DNA from: Hortaea werneckii
Taxonomy: Eukaryota > Ascomycota > Dothideomycetes > Mycosphaerellales > Teratosphaeriaceae
Assembly: GCA_037044905.1 (NCBI GenBank)
Contig: JBAOKB010000093.1
Location: 744,001-808,000, forward strand
Length of the DNA stretch: 64,000 bases
Direction of reading: 5' to 3'
Under the pieces are notes generated by a model. That model saw only the letters and a list, made by a program, of their open reading frames with translations, did not search any database and was not told the origin of the DNA. The first letter of the stretch is position 1; each line of letters opens with the position of its first letter. The position numbers were made by a program, and so were the translations under genes. Of the stretch, positions 46,925 through 58,083 are shown piece after piece.

Positions 46925-48742
46925 ATGGCCCTTCGACGCCCGCCGGCGGCAGAGACGGCCGAACGCAATCGAGCTGCGCTGAAGGCACTGGTGAAACTCG
47001 AGTCCAACAAGTCTTGCGCCGACTGTAAGCGCAACAAGCATCCGCGATGGGCGTCATGGAACCTAGGAGTCTTTATCTGCATCCGGTGCTCCGGCATCCA
47101 CCGTAGCATGGGCGTACACATCAGCAGAGTCAAGAGTGTGGATTTGGATTCGTGGACAGAAGAACAGCTGAGCTCGATGATCAAATGGGGCAACAAACGG
47201 GCAAACAGGTACTGGGAGAGCAAGCTGGCAGAAGGCCATGTGCCAAACGAGTCAAAGATTGAGAACTTCATTCGCACCAAGTACGACAGCAGGCGGTGGG
47301 TTATGGATGGGCCTATGCCTGACCCGAGCACATTGGATGCGGGCGAGGACGACGATGTCCCTCTGAAGGTCGTGCAGGAACGGGCAAGAGCGACAAGTGG
47401 AGCAAACCAGAGGAATGCTAGTGCGCCTAGTGCTGGCGGTCTGCCACAACCTCCACGCGCTAAGCCGCAGGAGGTGGACCTGTTTGGGGACATGAATGAG
47501 CCTGCGCCGGCAAGACCGAGCACCACGGAGCCGGCCACAAGCAGAGCACCACCACCGCCGAAGGCGCCCGCCGCGGCTCCCAAGCAGACGAAGCCTGGTG
47601 AGAGTCTGCTCGGCCTAGACTTCTTTGGTGGCACCCAGTCAGCACCGCCAGCGAGACCGTCAAGCACTGGGCCGAACACAGGAGGCGCACCTGGCCGGTC
47701 AGATCTTAAGCAGTCTATCTTGTCGCTGTATGCATCAAAGCCGACTCCACCACCCCAGCAGCCCGCGGCTTCCAATGTCAACGCCTTCGGCGGTATGCAG
47801 TCACCGCCACCCGTCTCTTCGCCTTCGCAGTCGAATGCGCAAGCGCTCGGTGGCTTGGGAGATGCCTTTGGCTCCCTATCATTCTCATCTGCCCCGCAGC
47901 AGCAAGCCAAACCTGAACCTTTCTCGGGACTTACATCGCCGACCGGCCACTCGCGAGCGCCATCAATGAACAAGTCTTCATTAAGCGGCGGCAGCTTTTT
48001 CGATATGAAACCTACGCCACCGCCGAAAAACACCCCGCCGCCTCCGCAGCCAACTTCAACTGCTCGCAAGGAGAGCTTCGGCGCGGACTTTGGTGATTTC
48101 TCATCAGCAATGCCATCTCCCGCACCCGTTTCAGCGAAGAGTCCTCCGCCTCCAGCAAGCAGCGGGATGGGCGACCTCTTTGACCTGGCTTCTCCAACAT
48201 CATCGGCCCCTCCACCGAAACCAGCTCCAGCCCCAGCCCCCGTCGCCGCAAAATCACCGCCACCGATTCAGGCAAGCAACTACGCTCAAAACTCTGCTTT
48301 CAATCTGTCGCAGCCGCCGCCATCATCCCCTCCAAAGCCAGCCCCTGCACCGCAAGCCTCGGCCATGTCCGGCTTCGGTAGTCTAAACAACATGGACGCA
48401 TGGGGCTCGAACAACGCTTGGGCATCCCCAGAACCAGAGCCAGCTCCCACTCAGCCTCCTATCCCTGCTCAGACAAGCCCTAGCAGCACCTTCAAGTCTC
48501 CAGTCACCCCTGCAGCAGCATCGAAGATGGAATCACCATTCGACTCTGGATGGGGCGATCCGGAACCAGTGGCTCCAGCGCAGCCTGCCACCACGACGAG
48601 CGGTGCCGATGGTTGGAACGTGCAGCAAGACGAGGAGTTCGGAGGCTGGAGTCACGCCAGTCCCGTGGCTACTACCACTGGGCCGAAGCAGGGTGGTCTT
48701 GGCGGAAATGCTGACGATCTGTTTGGGAATGTTTGGCAGTAG
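46925..48742 (+). CDS. AGE2: ArfGAP, Age2/SMAP-like, with disordered Pro-rich tail
   Basis: A single exon encodes 605 residues from the ATG at 46925, preceded by CACC and immediately before the conserved domain; an in-frame start 48 bases upstream is possible. Residues about 18-130 are the ArfGAP domain: zinc finger CADCKRNKHPRWASWNLGVFICIRC, then SGIHRSMGVHISRVKSVDLD with the catalytic Arg in HRSMGVHISRVKS, and WTEEQLSSMIKWGN. The finger activates GTP hydrolysis on Arf proteins in Golgi and endosome traffic. The remaining roughly 450 residues are Pro/Ala/Ser-rich, with NPF-less repeats such as DLFG, GLDFFGG, GDLFDLAS and a terminal DDLFGNVW, which resemble clathrin- and adaptor-binding motifs. 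This fits Age2/SMAP proteins. Confidence 0.92.
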   Translation: MALRRPPAAETAERNRAALKALVKLESNKSCADCKRNKHPRWASWNLGVFICIRCSGIHRSMGVHISRVKSVDLDSWTEEQLSSMIKWGNKRANRYWESKLAEGHVPNESKIENFIRTKYDSRRWVMDGPMPDPSTLDAGEDDDVPLKVVQERARATSGANQRNASAPSAGGLPQPPRAKPQEVDLFGDMNEPAPARPSTTEPATSRAPPPPKAPAAAPKQTKPGESLLGLDFFGGTQSAPPARPSSTGPNTGGAPGRSDLKQSILSLYASKPTPPPQQPAASNVNAFGGMQSPPPVSSPSQSNAQALGGLGDAFGSLSFSSAPQQQAKPEPFSGLTSPTGHSRAPSMNKSSLSGGSFFDMKPTPPPKNTPPPPQPTSTARKESFGADFGDFSSAMPSPAPVSAKSPPPPASSGMGDLFDLASPTSSAPPPKPAPAPAPVAAKSPPPIQASNYAQNSAFNLSQPPPSSPPKPAPAPQASAMSGFGSLNNMDAWGSNNAWASPEPEPAPTQPPIPAQTSPSSTFKSPVTPAAASKMESPFDSGWGDPEPVAPAQPATTTSGADGWNVQQDEEFGGWSHASPVATTTGPKQGGLGGNADDLFGNVWQ

Positions 48743-49079
48743 ATCTTTTGAGTGAGTAGTGAAGAATCGCATTGATCGATGGGTCTTTTGAAGATGTTCT
48801 GGATCATGTAGCGTAGCATAGCGGGGTAAAATACTACTTCAATCTTTTCGTCCTCATGGTGTCTCGTCTCTCCCAACTGAGCTAAGCACGGGCCAACATG
48901 TCCGAGCGTCATCGCGTCTTCACTTCCTGTCGCGCTTTCGTCTGTCTCCCTTGTGTTTCTTTCCCGACGTACTCACCTGAATAATAGTATTCGCACTCAT
49001 TTGTCCATGCCATGCTCACACGTCTCATAATACGAACTCGTGTCCCACGCGTAAAGAGTCGAAGGTGTTCACTGAGACG
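48743..49079. other. Short intergenic region
   Basis: Between the ArfGAP and the hydrolase-like gene. A tRNA-like D-arm on the minus strand at 48867-48888 is not part of a complete tRNA. No other feature. Confidence 0.55.
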
Positions 49080-50322
49080 ATGCCGCCTCTTCTCAACCCA
49101 TTCGACAGAGACAGTCGAAGTCGCCTGCGGTAGCAGCGGTACCTTTTCCCTTGAGTAGGCTCTATTATCTCCCGTCGTTATTCTCTATCATCATGTCCAG
49201 CCACTGAAGGTAAGTCAAGCATCCACCATCCCATCTCCACGTCATCGCCACCGCCTCCCAGCGCTCCCCCCTCGGTGCTCATTCATTTACCCCGTGGCCC
49301 TTTTCTCCCGAATCCCGACCATGAATCTTCTCTGCTTTCCATTCTTAAGGCCGGACTGCCTATCACGACGGTGGTTCAGCTGAATTATCGCCTGGGTGGC
49401 GAGCATCTTTATCCCCAGCATATCCACGATGCCCTGGCAGGCTACGATTGGATCAAAACGCATCTCCTTCCTAAACGTGGGATCCTGCGCGCAGGTCGCG
49501 CCGAGCGCATCGGTAGGATCGCTGTCTCCGGTGAGCTTATCGGCGGCGGGCTCGCGGCTATGCTGGCTGTGACCGAATGTCGTATAGGCGAAGCTGGCGT
49601 GGTCGCTGCGGCGCTGAATAATCCTATTGTCGACTGGGTCGGGATTGACGATGGGAAGGAATCGCATCCTGCTTCCGAAGAGATGGAAGATCTTCTGTTA
49701 ACCGCAAGGAACAAGCTGTTCAAGCGTCCTGGTCACTACTTTGACAGCTTTGCTTCGCCTGTACTCTTTTTCCGCTCGCCTGGCAAAGAGGTCCCGAAGT
49801 TCTCCGCCAGCGGTCCCCGAGATGACCTGGAACATCTGGCTTATCTGGAACGGGAGGACTTTTTCCGGCAACAGCTCGCTTTGAGCGCTATCCCGAACCG
49901 ACTCAACGACGCTGAAACACCAGAAGTAGAGGACGACGCGGACGGGGGCAAGATAAAGTCTCCCAGGAAAACCTCAAAACGCTACCCCAGCCCCTCGCTC
50001 GGTCTGAAATTACCTCCCTTCCATATCTTCTCCGGCTCCCTCTCCCCGCTCTCTGATCAGGCCGATGAGATGGCGCAGCTTCTTCGCAAGAGTTTCCTCC
50101 GGACCGCGCAGACGTCGGATTTTGGACGAAAGATCCTGTTGCCGGAGGAAATCCGGAAAGCTGAGTGATGAGGAGAGATTGGAGAGGCAGGCTCTGGTTG
50201 CTGAGGCTTACGAGATGGTCGAGTTGGTGCAAGGCGGTGAAGAGGGGCTTTGGGGTGGTGATGGGGGTGGGGAGGACGGGTTGAAGGCGGCTGTGGCGTG
50301 GTTGAGAGAGAGGCTGGGGTGA
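49080..50322 (+). CDS. Alpha/beta-hydrolase-like protein lacking the nucleophile serine
   Basis: A model with exons 49080-49129, 49220-50113 and 50166-50322 gives 366 residues. It starts MPPLLNPFDRDSRSRLR and contains an alpha/beta hydrolase core: SVLIHLPRGPFLPN, VVQLNYRLGG, HDALAGYDWIKTHLLP, IAVSGELIGGGLAAMLAVTE. Family hydrolases have G-x-S-x-G at the nucleophile elbow; here it reads GELIGG, so the serine is replaced and the protein is probably not a classical esterase. The last part reads DEERLERQALVAEAYEMVELVQGG and ends LKAAVAWLRERLG, clearly coding-like but in a different frame from the main exon, whose own frame stops at 50168. The second intron (donor GTCGGA, weak) would fix this; otherwise there is a one-base shift near 50163. 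The first intron boundary is also inferred. Confidence 0.6.
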
Positions 50323-51556
50323 GGTGATGTGGAAAGAGTGGATCTTTGCCTTGAATAATTCCGACTGGTCGCTATCTTAAATTTCTATCGAGGTCTTCAT
50401 ATCAGACTCGTGCACCCGTCTGAGGCTTTCGATGCTTGCCAAGATGGATGACGGGCGGATCACCGCGACTGTGATGGGAGTAGACAAGGACTTGCACTGC
50501 AATTATGTGCTTCTTCTGTCATGGCCCAAACAATCAGCTTGCGCAGCGCCCTATGAAAGGCCAAACGCAGCATCTTTGTTGTAAGATCCGAATGCAAGCC
50601 CGTCAAGCATGTCACAGCCTGTCACTCTGAAAGACGAGTCTTCTCGACTATGAGACCAGATGCGGCCGGAACAGCACAGGCGACCAAAGGCGCGGAGAAA
50701 CCACATGTTAACACTGGGCAGGGTTGCATTTTCCGAAGCTTTAAAGTCAAGATCACGAACCTCGATGACCGGCAAGACCATGCAGTAGGAGCGACGATTG
50801 CGCATTTAAAGGCCAATGCTTTGTGCGCAAGTGTTCAATGCACATGCCTTTCTGGGTACTGACGCGACGGGAGATACAATGCTCCGCACTTTGGTGTCGA
50901 GATTCACAAGCTGTTGAATCACCTGCGATGGCTAGATGCTCCCATTCTGCTTCCCGCCCATTATGAAAGATCTAGACTGTGTGGGTGGCTAACGATTGCA
51001 TTTTCTCATGTTATCAGCAGCTAAATAAGCCAATGTGAATAAGCCTAGTCTTTCAGTCCCCCTCCAAAGCAGAGGAAGGGCTATATGCAATATCCATCCT
51101 TCCGGAGATGTTGGTCCCTCTGCAGTTGTGGTTCCCGAGTTTCTCACTGCTCTAGAAGCTCCAGATTCTAGTCTTTTGCTTCTAGAAGCACCAGAAATCC
51201 ATTGGGTCAAACTTCGCATGTGTTTCACCCCACAAAGATATCGCCTCAGCGGTTTGTTACATCATCCGGCGCGCAGATAAGGGCTTCGCAGTTCATAGGT
51301 CCAACCGGGTCCTTGCAACAGTCCTTGGCAGATAAGGTTCTCTTTATCTCGACCACGCATGTGCGGCGCTCCAGATCATTGTAAGCCACGCCATCTGCAA
51401 CAATCCTGGTCTTCGCTTAGATTATGCACTCGCGCCAAAGAAGGCAGGGTTTGCCGACCAATGTAAGTCTGACAACTTCTTATCTACTGACGACAGCCAG
51501 CGACATACAGACGATTTTCGACGTTCGAACGCTTTTGTTGTCTGCTACATGTTGCG
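50323..51556. other. Intergenic region
   Basis: Promoter side of the permease gene. Short frames on both strands without recognisable content; no RNA gene seen. Confidence 0.55.
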
Positions 51557-53511
51557 ATGGTCAGGATGGCTTTCAACAGCAATCCAGATTACGATAACGA
51601 AAAGAATCCGTCCCCAGTCTCATCGGCCGTTGAGACTCCCACTCCAGTAGCAGGCCATGTGAGCAAAGTGAGAGGAAGATGGCCTCGCTTCAGCCTGGAA
51701 GTCCATCAAGAGCCCAGCAGCTTCGCAGTATCAAAGAATGCCTCCAACGCCGACTTCGATCCTATACCGCCTTCGAAGAGGACCTGGAACTGGGGCGCAT
51801 ATGTCGCTTACTGGATGGCTGACGCTTGGGCCGTCTCCAACTGGGAGGTCGCTTCTTCCATGATCGCTGTCGGTCTCAGCTGGCGAATGGCCATCGGTGC
51901 TTGCGTACTGGGCAATACCATCATGGGCATCATCATCACCATCAACGGAAGAATGGGAGCTACCCTCCATACGCCTTTTCCGGTCCTCTCTCGTATGCCG
52001 TTCGGCTACTACTTCAGCTATTTCGTTGTGCTTTCCCGCTGTGTTCTTGCCATCGTTTGGCTCGGTGTACAGACAGCCACGGGTGGTCAGTGTATGAACG
52101 TCTTGCTGATGGCGATCTGGCCAAGCTTCGCAAACCTTCCGAATCACATCCCCGAGGACCAAGGTATTACTTCAGCCGGGATGGTGGCGTTCTTGCTCTA
52201 CTTCTTGCTTCAGATCCCGTTCTTGTGTATACCTTACACTAAGGTAATTCAATCATTTTTATTCGAGGGAGCCACATGGATGGACTCGCTGACTTGACTC
52301 CAGGTGCAATACTTTTTTGCATTCAAGAGCATCATCGCTCCGATATGCTTCTTGGCCATCTTTGGTGACACACTACACAAAGCTGGCGGCACGATATATC
52401 ACAGCGAGATCATCACCAAAGGCACTACGGCACACGGCTCCGTTCTTGCGTGGGCGTTTTTCTCAAGTATGTACTCGATTGGCATACGTAAGACGACTGG
52501 ATGCTGACATTCACAGATCTCAACAGCGTTCTCGGTAACTACGCCACCTTAGGTCTGAACATTGCCGACTTCTCCAGATATGCCAACAAGACCAGCGCGC
52601 AGAATGTGCAAGCAATTGTCATTCCGTTCATTTTTACCGTCGTTGGATTGCTGGGCATCTTCACTGCTGCGGCCGCGCAGCCCGTGTACGGCGAAGCCCT
52701 CTGGAACCCTATCGACATCATCACGCACTGGATGGACTCTGGATCCCACGCTGGTCGCGCTGCTGCTGCCTTCGCTGCCATCGATCTCTGATTGTTACCC
52801 TTGGTATCAACATTTCGGCCAACTCAATCAGCGCAGCGAACGACCTCATGGCTTTCTGTCCGAGGTACATCAACATCCGCCGTGGCCAGCTACTCGCCGC
52901 TTTCATCGGCAGCTGGGCCTTCGTCCCATGGAAGATCCTGGCATCTGCCGCTGAGTTCTTGGCTTTCCTGAGTGGCTACACCATCTTCTTGGGTCCTATG
53001 ACGTCCATCCTCATCACCGATTACTTCATCATCCGGCGAGGCAATGTCTCGGTGCCGGATATGTACAACTTTCACGGCATGTATCGATACTCGGCGAAGT
53101 TCGCGACCAACTGGCGCTCTGTGGTGGCATTCCTTGCTGGATGCATCCCGCCTTTACCTGGATTCGTGGACAACATCGCTACCGCGGGTGGCGAAGCAAC
53201 TGGTGTATCTCTCGGCGGACAGCATTTGTAAGTCACACTGCCCTCCCGTACTCTTGTCGTGCTCATGAAAGTATGTCAACATCGCTAACTCCGTTCAGTT
53301 TGCCATTGGATATGTCTACTCTTTCATCTCTGCTGGTCTCATATACTGGCTTTTGAATCGCTTCTTCCCGCATGCAGACTCTGCAATGGATCACGCAGAG
53401 ACAGGGGAGGACATCATCGCCGCGAATGATGCTCATAATGTCGATGAGCGGAGGACGAGCTACTCCGAAGGCCGCAAGCCTAATATTTTGGTCAGAGCAT
53501 TCAAAGTATGA
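51557..53511 (+). CDS. NCS1-family nucleobase/allantoin permease, frame interrupted
   Basis: Exons 51557-52243, 52304-52466 and 52517 onward encode a Fur4/Dal4-like NCS1 permease with about 12 membrane helices. Recognisable pieces are RTWNWGAYVAYWMADAW, NGRMGATLHTPFPVL, VLGNYATLGLNIADFSRYA, GINISANSISAANDLMAF, RYINIRRGQ, SGYTIFLGPM, and VPDMYNFHGMYRY. The family takes up uracil, uridine, allantoin or related compounds with a proton; substrate here is unknown. Two breaks occur. Near 52781-52790 the frame runs into TGA right after FAAIDL, while the conserved LIVTLGINISAN continues in another frame (two extra bases or one missing). At the last intron the donor at 53228 and acceptor at 53298 give the wrong frame, off by one base next to a TTT run; an alternative donor at 53205 restores frame but drops conserved residues. 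Confidence 0.82.
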
Positions 53512-53744
53512 CAGAATCATTTGCAAATTGGATGCTTGATCTTGACGATAGCTGCATGGTATGAGTGAATAAATCCATTTATGTTAACGAGCATTGTGAA
53601 CCCACATCAAGCACGATGCTTGTCACCTGTCCAAATGAAAATGTATCAGAAGACGAATGGAAACGGCGGATCCAAGATACAACGCCCTTCTTATAACTAC
53701 AGTATTACAAATTCAACCTGAAAATGAGCACGCAGTGTGTATGA
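53512..53744. other. Short convergent spacer
   Basis: Between the permease and the degraded coiled-coil gene. No feature seen. Confidence 0.6.
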
Positions 53745-55343
53745 TCATCCCTTCATGGTTTTCCTCCACCGTCTCAGCTCAATCTTCCGGGTGTCTTCCT
53801 GCTCCTTGCGCCAGCGAGCGATCAGCTTGCTCCGCCGACTAGTGTCATATCGATCCTGGCTCGTACTGCTGATCACTGCTACAGATGCAATTTCAGCTTC
53901 ATGGTCTGGCAGGCCTGGTTCCCACTTCGACTCATCCTGCTCAATGTCCTTCTGCGCTTCATCCGATCGCCATCGTTCTATGCGAGCCATATCGAAGCTT
54001 GCGACGTATGCTTCAATCTCCTGTGGAGTATGTCCATCATCAGACCTATCAGCAAAGTCAGACGTTTGAAGGGCAAGAGGCAGAGCTCCAGTTCGCTGAG
54101 CATCCTTCCTTGCCGCACCACCACTCCTCTTCAGCTACAGCCAATCTGCGATTCAGTCGGTTGCGCTCCAGAAAGTACTCGCCATCGAAGAGGGTTTTTG
54201 TACCGCGAAGCCTCCCAGTCTTGACTTCGTTTTGAAAAATTTCGTACCTTTTCTCGTAAGTGTCTCGTACGTTATGGAAAGCTTTCGAAGCTTGCGAAAA
54301 TGCTCGTTTGGCTTCTTCGAGATCACGACTGCTCTCGTTCTGCAGTACTGCCAGTAGACCTTCTGGGGACCCATATTGCACTTCGCCATTAGACGTCTGG
54401 TTGTGGGGACGGCGACTGGAACCTTCACTGTCCTGCCGGGAGGTCGAGCGCCGCTTGCTTGCTTTGCCAATGTCTTGCCGGGCGGTCGTATCGTCAATAC
54501 GGTGCTCTTCTTGTTTCGCAGTGAGCAGACCAGCACAAACCAATTGGCTGTCAGCAGCTTTGATCAACCGCTCGCCGAAGGCGTCGCTCTGAGCCATGAG
54601 GTCGGCGAGTTCATCTCGCAATGACATTTGACGGGCGTGGTGTTCTTTGATGCTTTCGATCGTCCTTCCAATTTCGCTCTGATGAAGCTCCAGTTCATCC
54701 TTTGCGGAAGACTATTTATCGAGCTCTAGTATTCTTTTCGTACGTTTCGTTAGCAGCTCCGAGAATCTTGCGAAATCTCTTTCAATCTGCGACTCAATCT
54801 GTTCCAGCTCTGTCTCAATGTTCTTGACAGGTTTTTGACGGCTCTGCAGAGATCTTAGTTGCGCGAGCCAATCTGTCGAAAGCATCGTGAGTTCAAGTTT
54901 GCCTGCAAGATCTACGCAGTAGCGATCAGCAAGCCCTCGGAGAGTAGTTCTCATATGGACGAGGCTAGGCCCTCGTGGTTTTCCATTCGGTTTTGAGTCC
55001 TTTAGTTGGGAATGAATGGTACCCCTGTCTTTGCAGGTCACTCAACTTTGATTGCCGGAGTGTACGCCGTTGTTCGCAAGCTTCCGTGAGGAGTGACAGG
55101 AATTGGATAAGCCTCCGTCATCTTCTATAGGATCGGAGGAGCTTTTGAATCAACTCTTTCGCTATTCGAGGCTGGTGACAAAGAGCTTGCCATCTCCTGG
55201 GCTTTCTCCATATCGTCGCTTTCTTTGTCCTGCAATATTTCCTGTGTAGGCTTACCGATGGCATCGCGACCGGAAGCATCAGTATTTTTTGCGTTCTTCA
55301 GAGGCCTAGTATTGATATCTTCAGAGGCTGTTCGTTTTCCCAT
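53745..55343 (-). pseudogene. Degraded or mis-assembled coiled-coil protein gene
   Basis: Minus-strand pieces read as one protein in several frames. It starts MGKRTASEDINTRPLKNAKN at 55343, then passes through short blocks in the other two frames (including FLSLLTEACEQRRTLRQSKL). A long coiled coil follows (LRSLQSRQKPVKNIETELEQ) up to a TAG at 54712, and continues in the same frame after the stop (SSAKDELELHQSEIGRTIES). The largest piece, 54627-54058, contains DLEEAKRAFSQASKAFHNVR, and after a one-base shift near 54115 the end reads DAQRTGALPLALQTSDFADR and finishes with MARIERWRSDEAQKD to 53745. At least one in-frame stop and several frame changes exist, and no introns of normal size repair them. 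Family unknown; composition suggests a structural or scaffold protein. Confidence 0.6.
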
Positions 55344-55837
55344 TGCGGGCTTGATTAGGTTGCTTCGGTCTGGGCCAGAGAACTTGTGTGATTTGCAACT
55401 CCACAGAAGCGTGATAAGAAGCGACAAGAAGAGCAGAGCGTCGGCCCAAAGGAAACAATAGGGAGAATGAGGAGTACTGTTCAGTGAACATCCATATGAT
55501 ATTGCTCTTTAACACCGGTTTGAGTTATCTTTGTGTTGAAGGAGTCTTGTGTTTGCTTCCGAAGCACTGCTGTTGCTGCTTAAGACAAAGCCTTGTCAGG
55601 CTTCAAAGGCTTTGTTTGGGCGAAGTAGCGCGCTAATATTCACTGCGAAGTAGGTGCAGGTCACTGCTGCATCTGAATGAAACAATTCGGGGATTCAAAC
55701 ACTGTGATAGTAACTATCAAAGTGTTCGTGCTTCTCAGGATGTCTATAGGTATGGATCAACATCGATCAACCAAGTTTGCTTTAGTAAACTTCGCCGCCA
55801 CCAAGATAAGTACAATCGAACCATTCATAAAAACGCA
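55344..55837. other. Divergent intergenic region
   Basis: Between the coiled-coil gene and the zinc-knuckle gene. AT-richer than neighbours; no feature recognised. Confidence 0.55.
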
Positions 55838-57346
55838 ATGACAAACCCAACTTCTAGCAGCAATGAGAGGGGGAGAGAACGGTCCGCAGCAAGATGTTTT
55901 TGGTGTAATCAGCCTGGCCATGTTCAGCGCAATTGCCCGCATCGAAAACATCCCCAATCTCCAAGCCAGCTACCTCCAGTCACGCAGGGCTATACCGGGG
56001 CTGAAGGCGTAGACGGTAGACAGAACCACAGGAACTATCGAGACCGATCAACCGGTGACTTACGTATTCAAACTCTGCGCAATACAACAGCTCCAAGTCG
56101 AGAGACCAGACCCAATTTGCATGGGAGTAGAAGGCAAGATCCGCCAACGGCATCTCGCAAAGCATCCAAACGCCGCAGCCGGTCCCCAGCTCGAGATCGT
56201 CGCAGTTGGAATGGCATTGGCTCAGGAGACAACTCGGATGTTAGGATGGGCGGAATGACGAATAGTTTTGCGGCAAGGGGCGGCTCACGACACAGAGGGA
56301 ACGGCGTGCAACCTCTGGAAAAGGAGAAAGCACAGTACTGGAAAGGACAACCGTCCTATCCGGGAGTCAACAACGACTTCGCCGACCCTTATCTAGCCTC
56401 GGAAAGTACACCAGAAGGTCGCGATACTCTCAAACGAGCCGAGTACTTCCCTGCGCCGAAAGGGTCCAAAGAAGCAGAGACAGAAGCAGCAATAGAGCGC
56501 GCTCTCCGGCTCCTGACATCGTCAGACCTGACGCCTTCCGAGATCCCTGGAAGATTCATCCTAAGTTGCACCGCTGAAGAGCAGCAGTATCTTTGCCGAA
56601 ATCTGAATGTACTGACTGCGCATGCGTCCGCAGCTGTTCACCACCAGCAGTACGGCAGTTTTGACAACGCCAACAACATCGCCGAGAACACAGCAACGCC
56701 CATAGGAACTTTCGGTCTGGGTCCAATCATGGAAAACATGTGCGACCTTGCAATAGGTGTCCAAGACACAGACCGGGCAAACAGCATACACGGGCCAGTG
56801 GTAGGAGATCGTCGTCCTCTCATCTTGATGAATAACGAAGAAGGCAACCTGCAGGTGGCCTCGATAACAAGTTTCGGCGGAGCTGATGGGAACGGGGAGG
56901 GATACCGCCGCCAGGTAAGGAGCAAGAGTACGCATTGTTAGTGGACGAGCTTGCCAGCGACCCAAAGCCTTCATCAGGTGTGCGCATTTTAGGCTGCTCT
57001 GGGGGCCACGCTGAAACCGCAAGGATCCTGGGTACGGCTCAGTCGGTTCCATGAACTGCCAGAATGGGCTCCAATAGAATGGAGTAGCGGAAAGATCAGT
57101 ATCGCTGCCCACGACGTGCTAGCTGATGCTTTCAATTTTGCCTCTCGTCATCCCCTGAGGCAAGAAGGAGAAAGCAGAAAGATACGAAAGGCAATTCAGC
57201 TGAGAGAGGTCGGTGGGAATGCGGCACAGCGCGAGGAGCGTGGCAAAAGACAGCAACGGGAAATGAAAGAGATCATAGAAAGAGAAGAGCGCTTGAAAGC
57301 ACAGAAGCATGGCTCGAGAGAACACTCGGAGCAACCTGGTGAATAA
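55838..57346 (+). CDS. CCHC zinc-knuckle protein of unknown function
   Basis: Exons 55838-56914 and 56993-57346 (phase-0 intron, GTAAGG to TTTTAG) give 476 residues. A single zinc knuckle CFWCNQPGHVQRNC (C-x2-C-x4-H-x4-C) lies at about residues 20-33. It is followed by an Arg/Ser-rich disordered region (about 55-140). A conserved-looking block AEYFPAPKGSKEAETEAAIE with FILSCTAEEQQYLCRNL is next. The second exon encodes SWVRLSRFHELPEWAPIEWS and ends in a highly charged Glu/Arg/Lys helix. Zinc knuckles usually bind single-stranded nucleic acid. It is not a retroelement Gag in any obvious way: no protease or polymerase frame adjoins it. Unlike the coiled-coil gene next to it, its frame is intact. 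Confidence 0.75.
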
Positions 57347-58083
57347 GACATTTCCGTATTAGCCAGCAAGACTGAAAGCTTCCCAAGTTCCTTCCCTCAC
57401 GCACATACGTATTTCTATTGAAAGGGGAATCTCCGATAGACTTCAGATCCAGGCTCTCAAGTGTAGTTTATTGGGATGAAGCTCGTATAGCTCCCGCAGG
57501 TATATCTTGATTGGTATTCAAGACTGAAATCCGAAGACTTCGTACTTTTGCGCTCCCGGAGGAAGCACACGTGGTCAACATGCTTCCAGTCTGCCAGTAA
57601 TTCGCAGCTAGCACTCGACCCGACTACGATCAGGGTTCGAAGCATGTTGCAAGACTCACTGCGAGACTTCGCGGTGCCCCAGAGACGGAGAAAGATGTTG
57701 GATCGAGTGAATGCATCCCAGATGTGAAGTGAGGTTGCGGGAATAGACTTTGACACTAGGCCGGGAGTGCCCGAACGGCAGCGGGACTTCCTTCCAGCGT
57801 CACAGCGCGTCACTTTTCATCGGCGGCCAAGCAGATGCGAGCGTAGTGCGTAGGTGCCTACTCCTCTTGCCCGCCCGCACAGATCACGTCGCGTGAGCTG
57901 AGCACGTCGAAACAGGACCGGGAAGCTGTTGGACGCTGTTGCTGCTAGTGGAGAGTGCCGTGGTAGGCCGGCCGGGTCAATCGAGACGTGGCCCCAATGG
58001 ATGCGCGGAGGAGACTACTGCTGGGAGGACACTACACCTCCCCATCAGCGGCCATCCTGCCAGGACCGGTGTGTCTTTGCGGA
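57347..58083. other. Intergenic region
   Basis: Upstream region of the CNNM/Mam3-like gene. A 118-codon minus-strand frame at 57457-57813 has no recognisable content and is not called. Confidence 0.5.

Noticed and set aside
48867..48888. tRNA-like D-arm (AGCTCAGTTGGGAGAG) on the minus strand
   Set aside because: The acceptor stem halves do not pair and the T-arm box reads GATTGAAGT instead of a GTTCRANNC-type motif, so at best it is a fragment.
53745..55343. Repeat-induced point mutation (RIP) as cause of the broken coiled-coil gene
   Set aside because: The lesions are mainly indels rather than C-to-T changes, and the region is not strongly AT-rich.
55838..57346. Zinc-knuckle gene as a retrotransposon Gag
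   Set aside because: No protease, reverse transcriptase, integrase or terminal repeats nearby, and it has a normal spliceosomal intron.
57457..57813. 118-codon minus-strand open frame
   Set aside because: No motif, no upstream support, and codon content unlike neighbouring genes.
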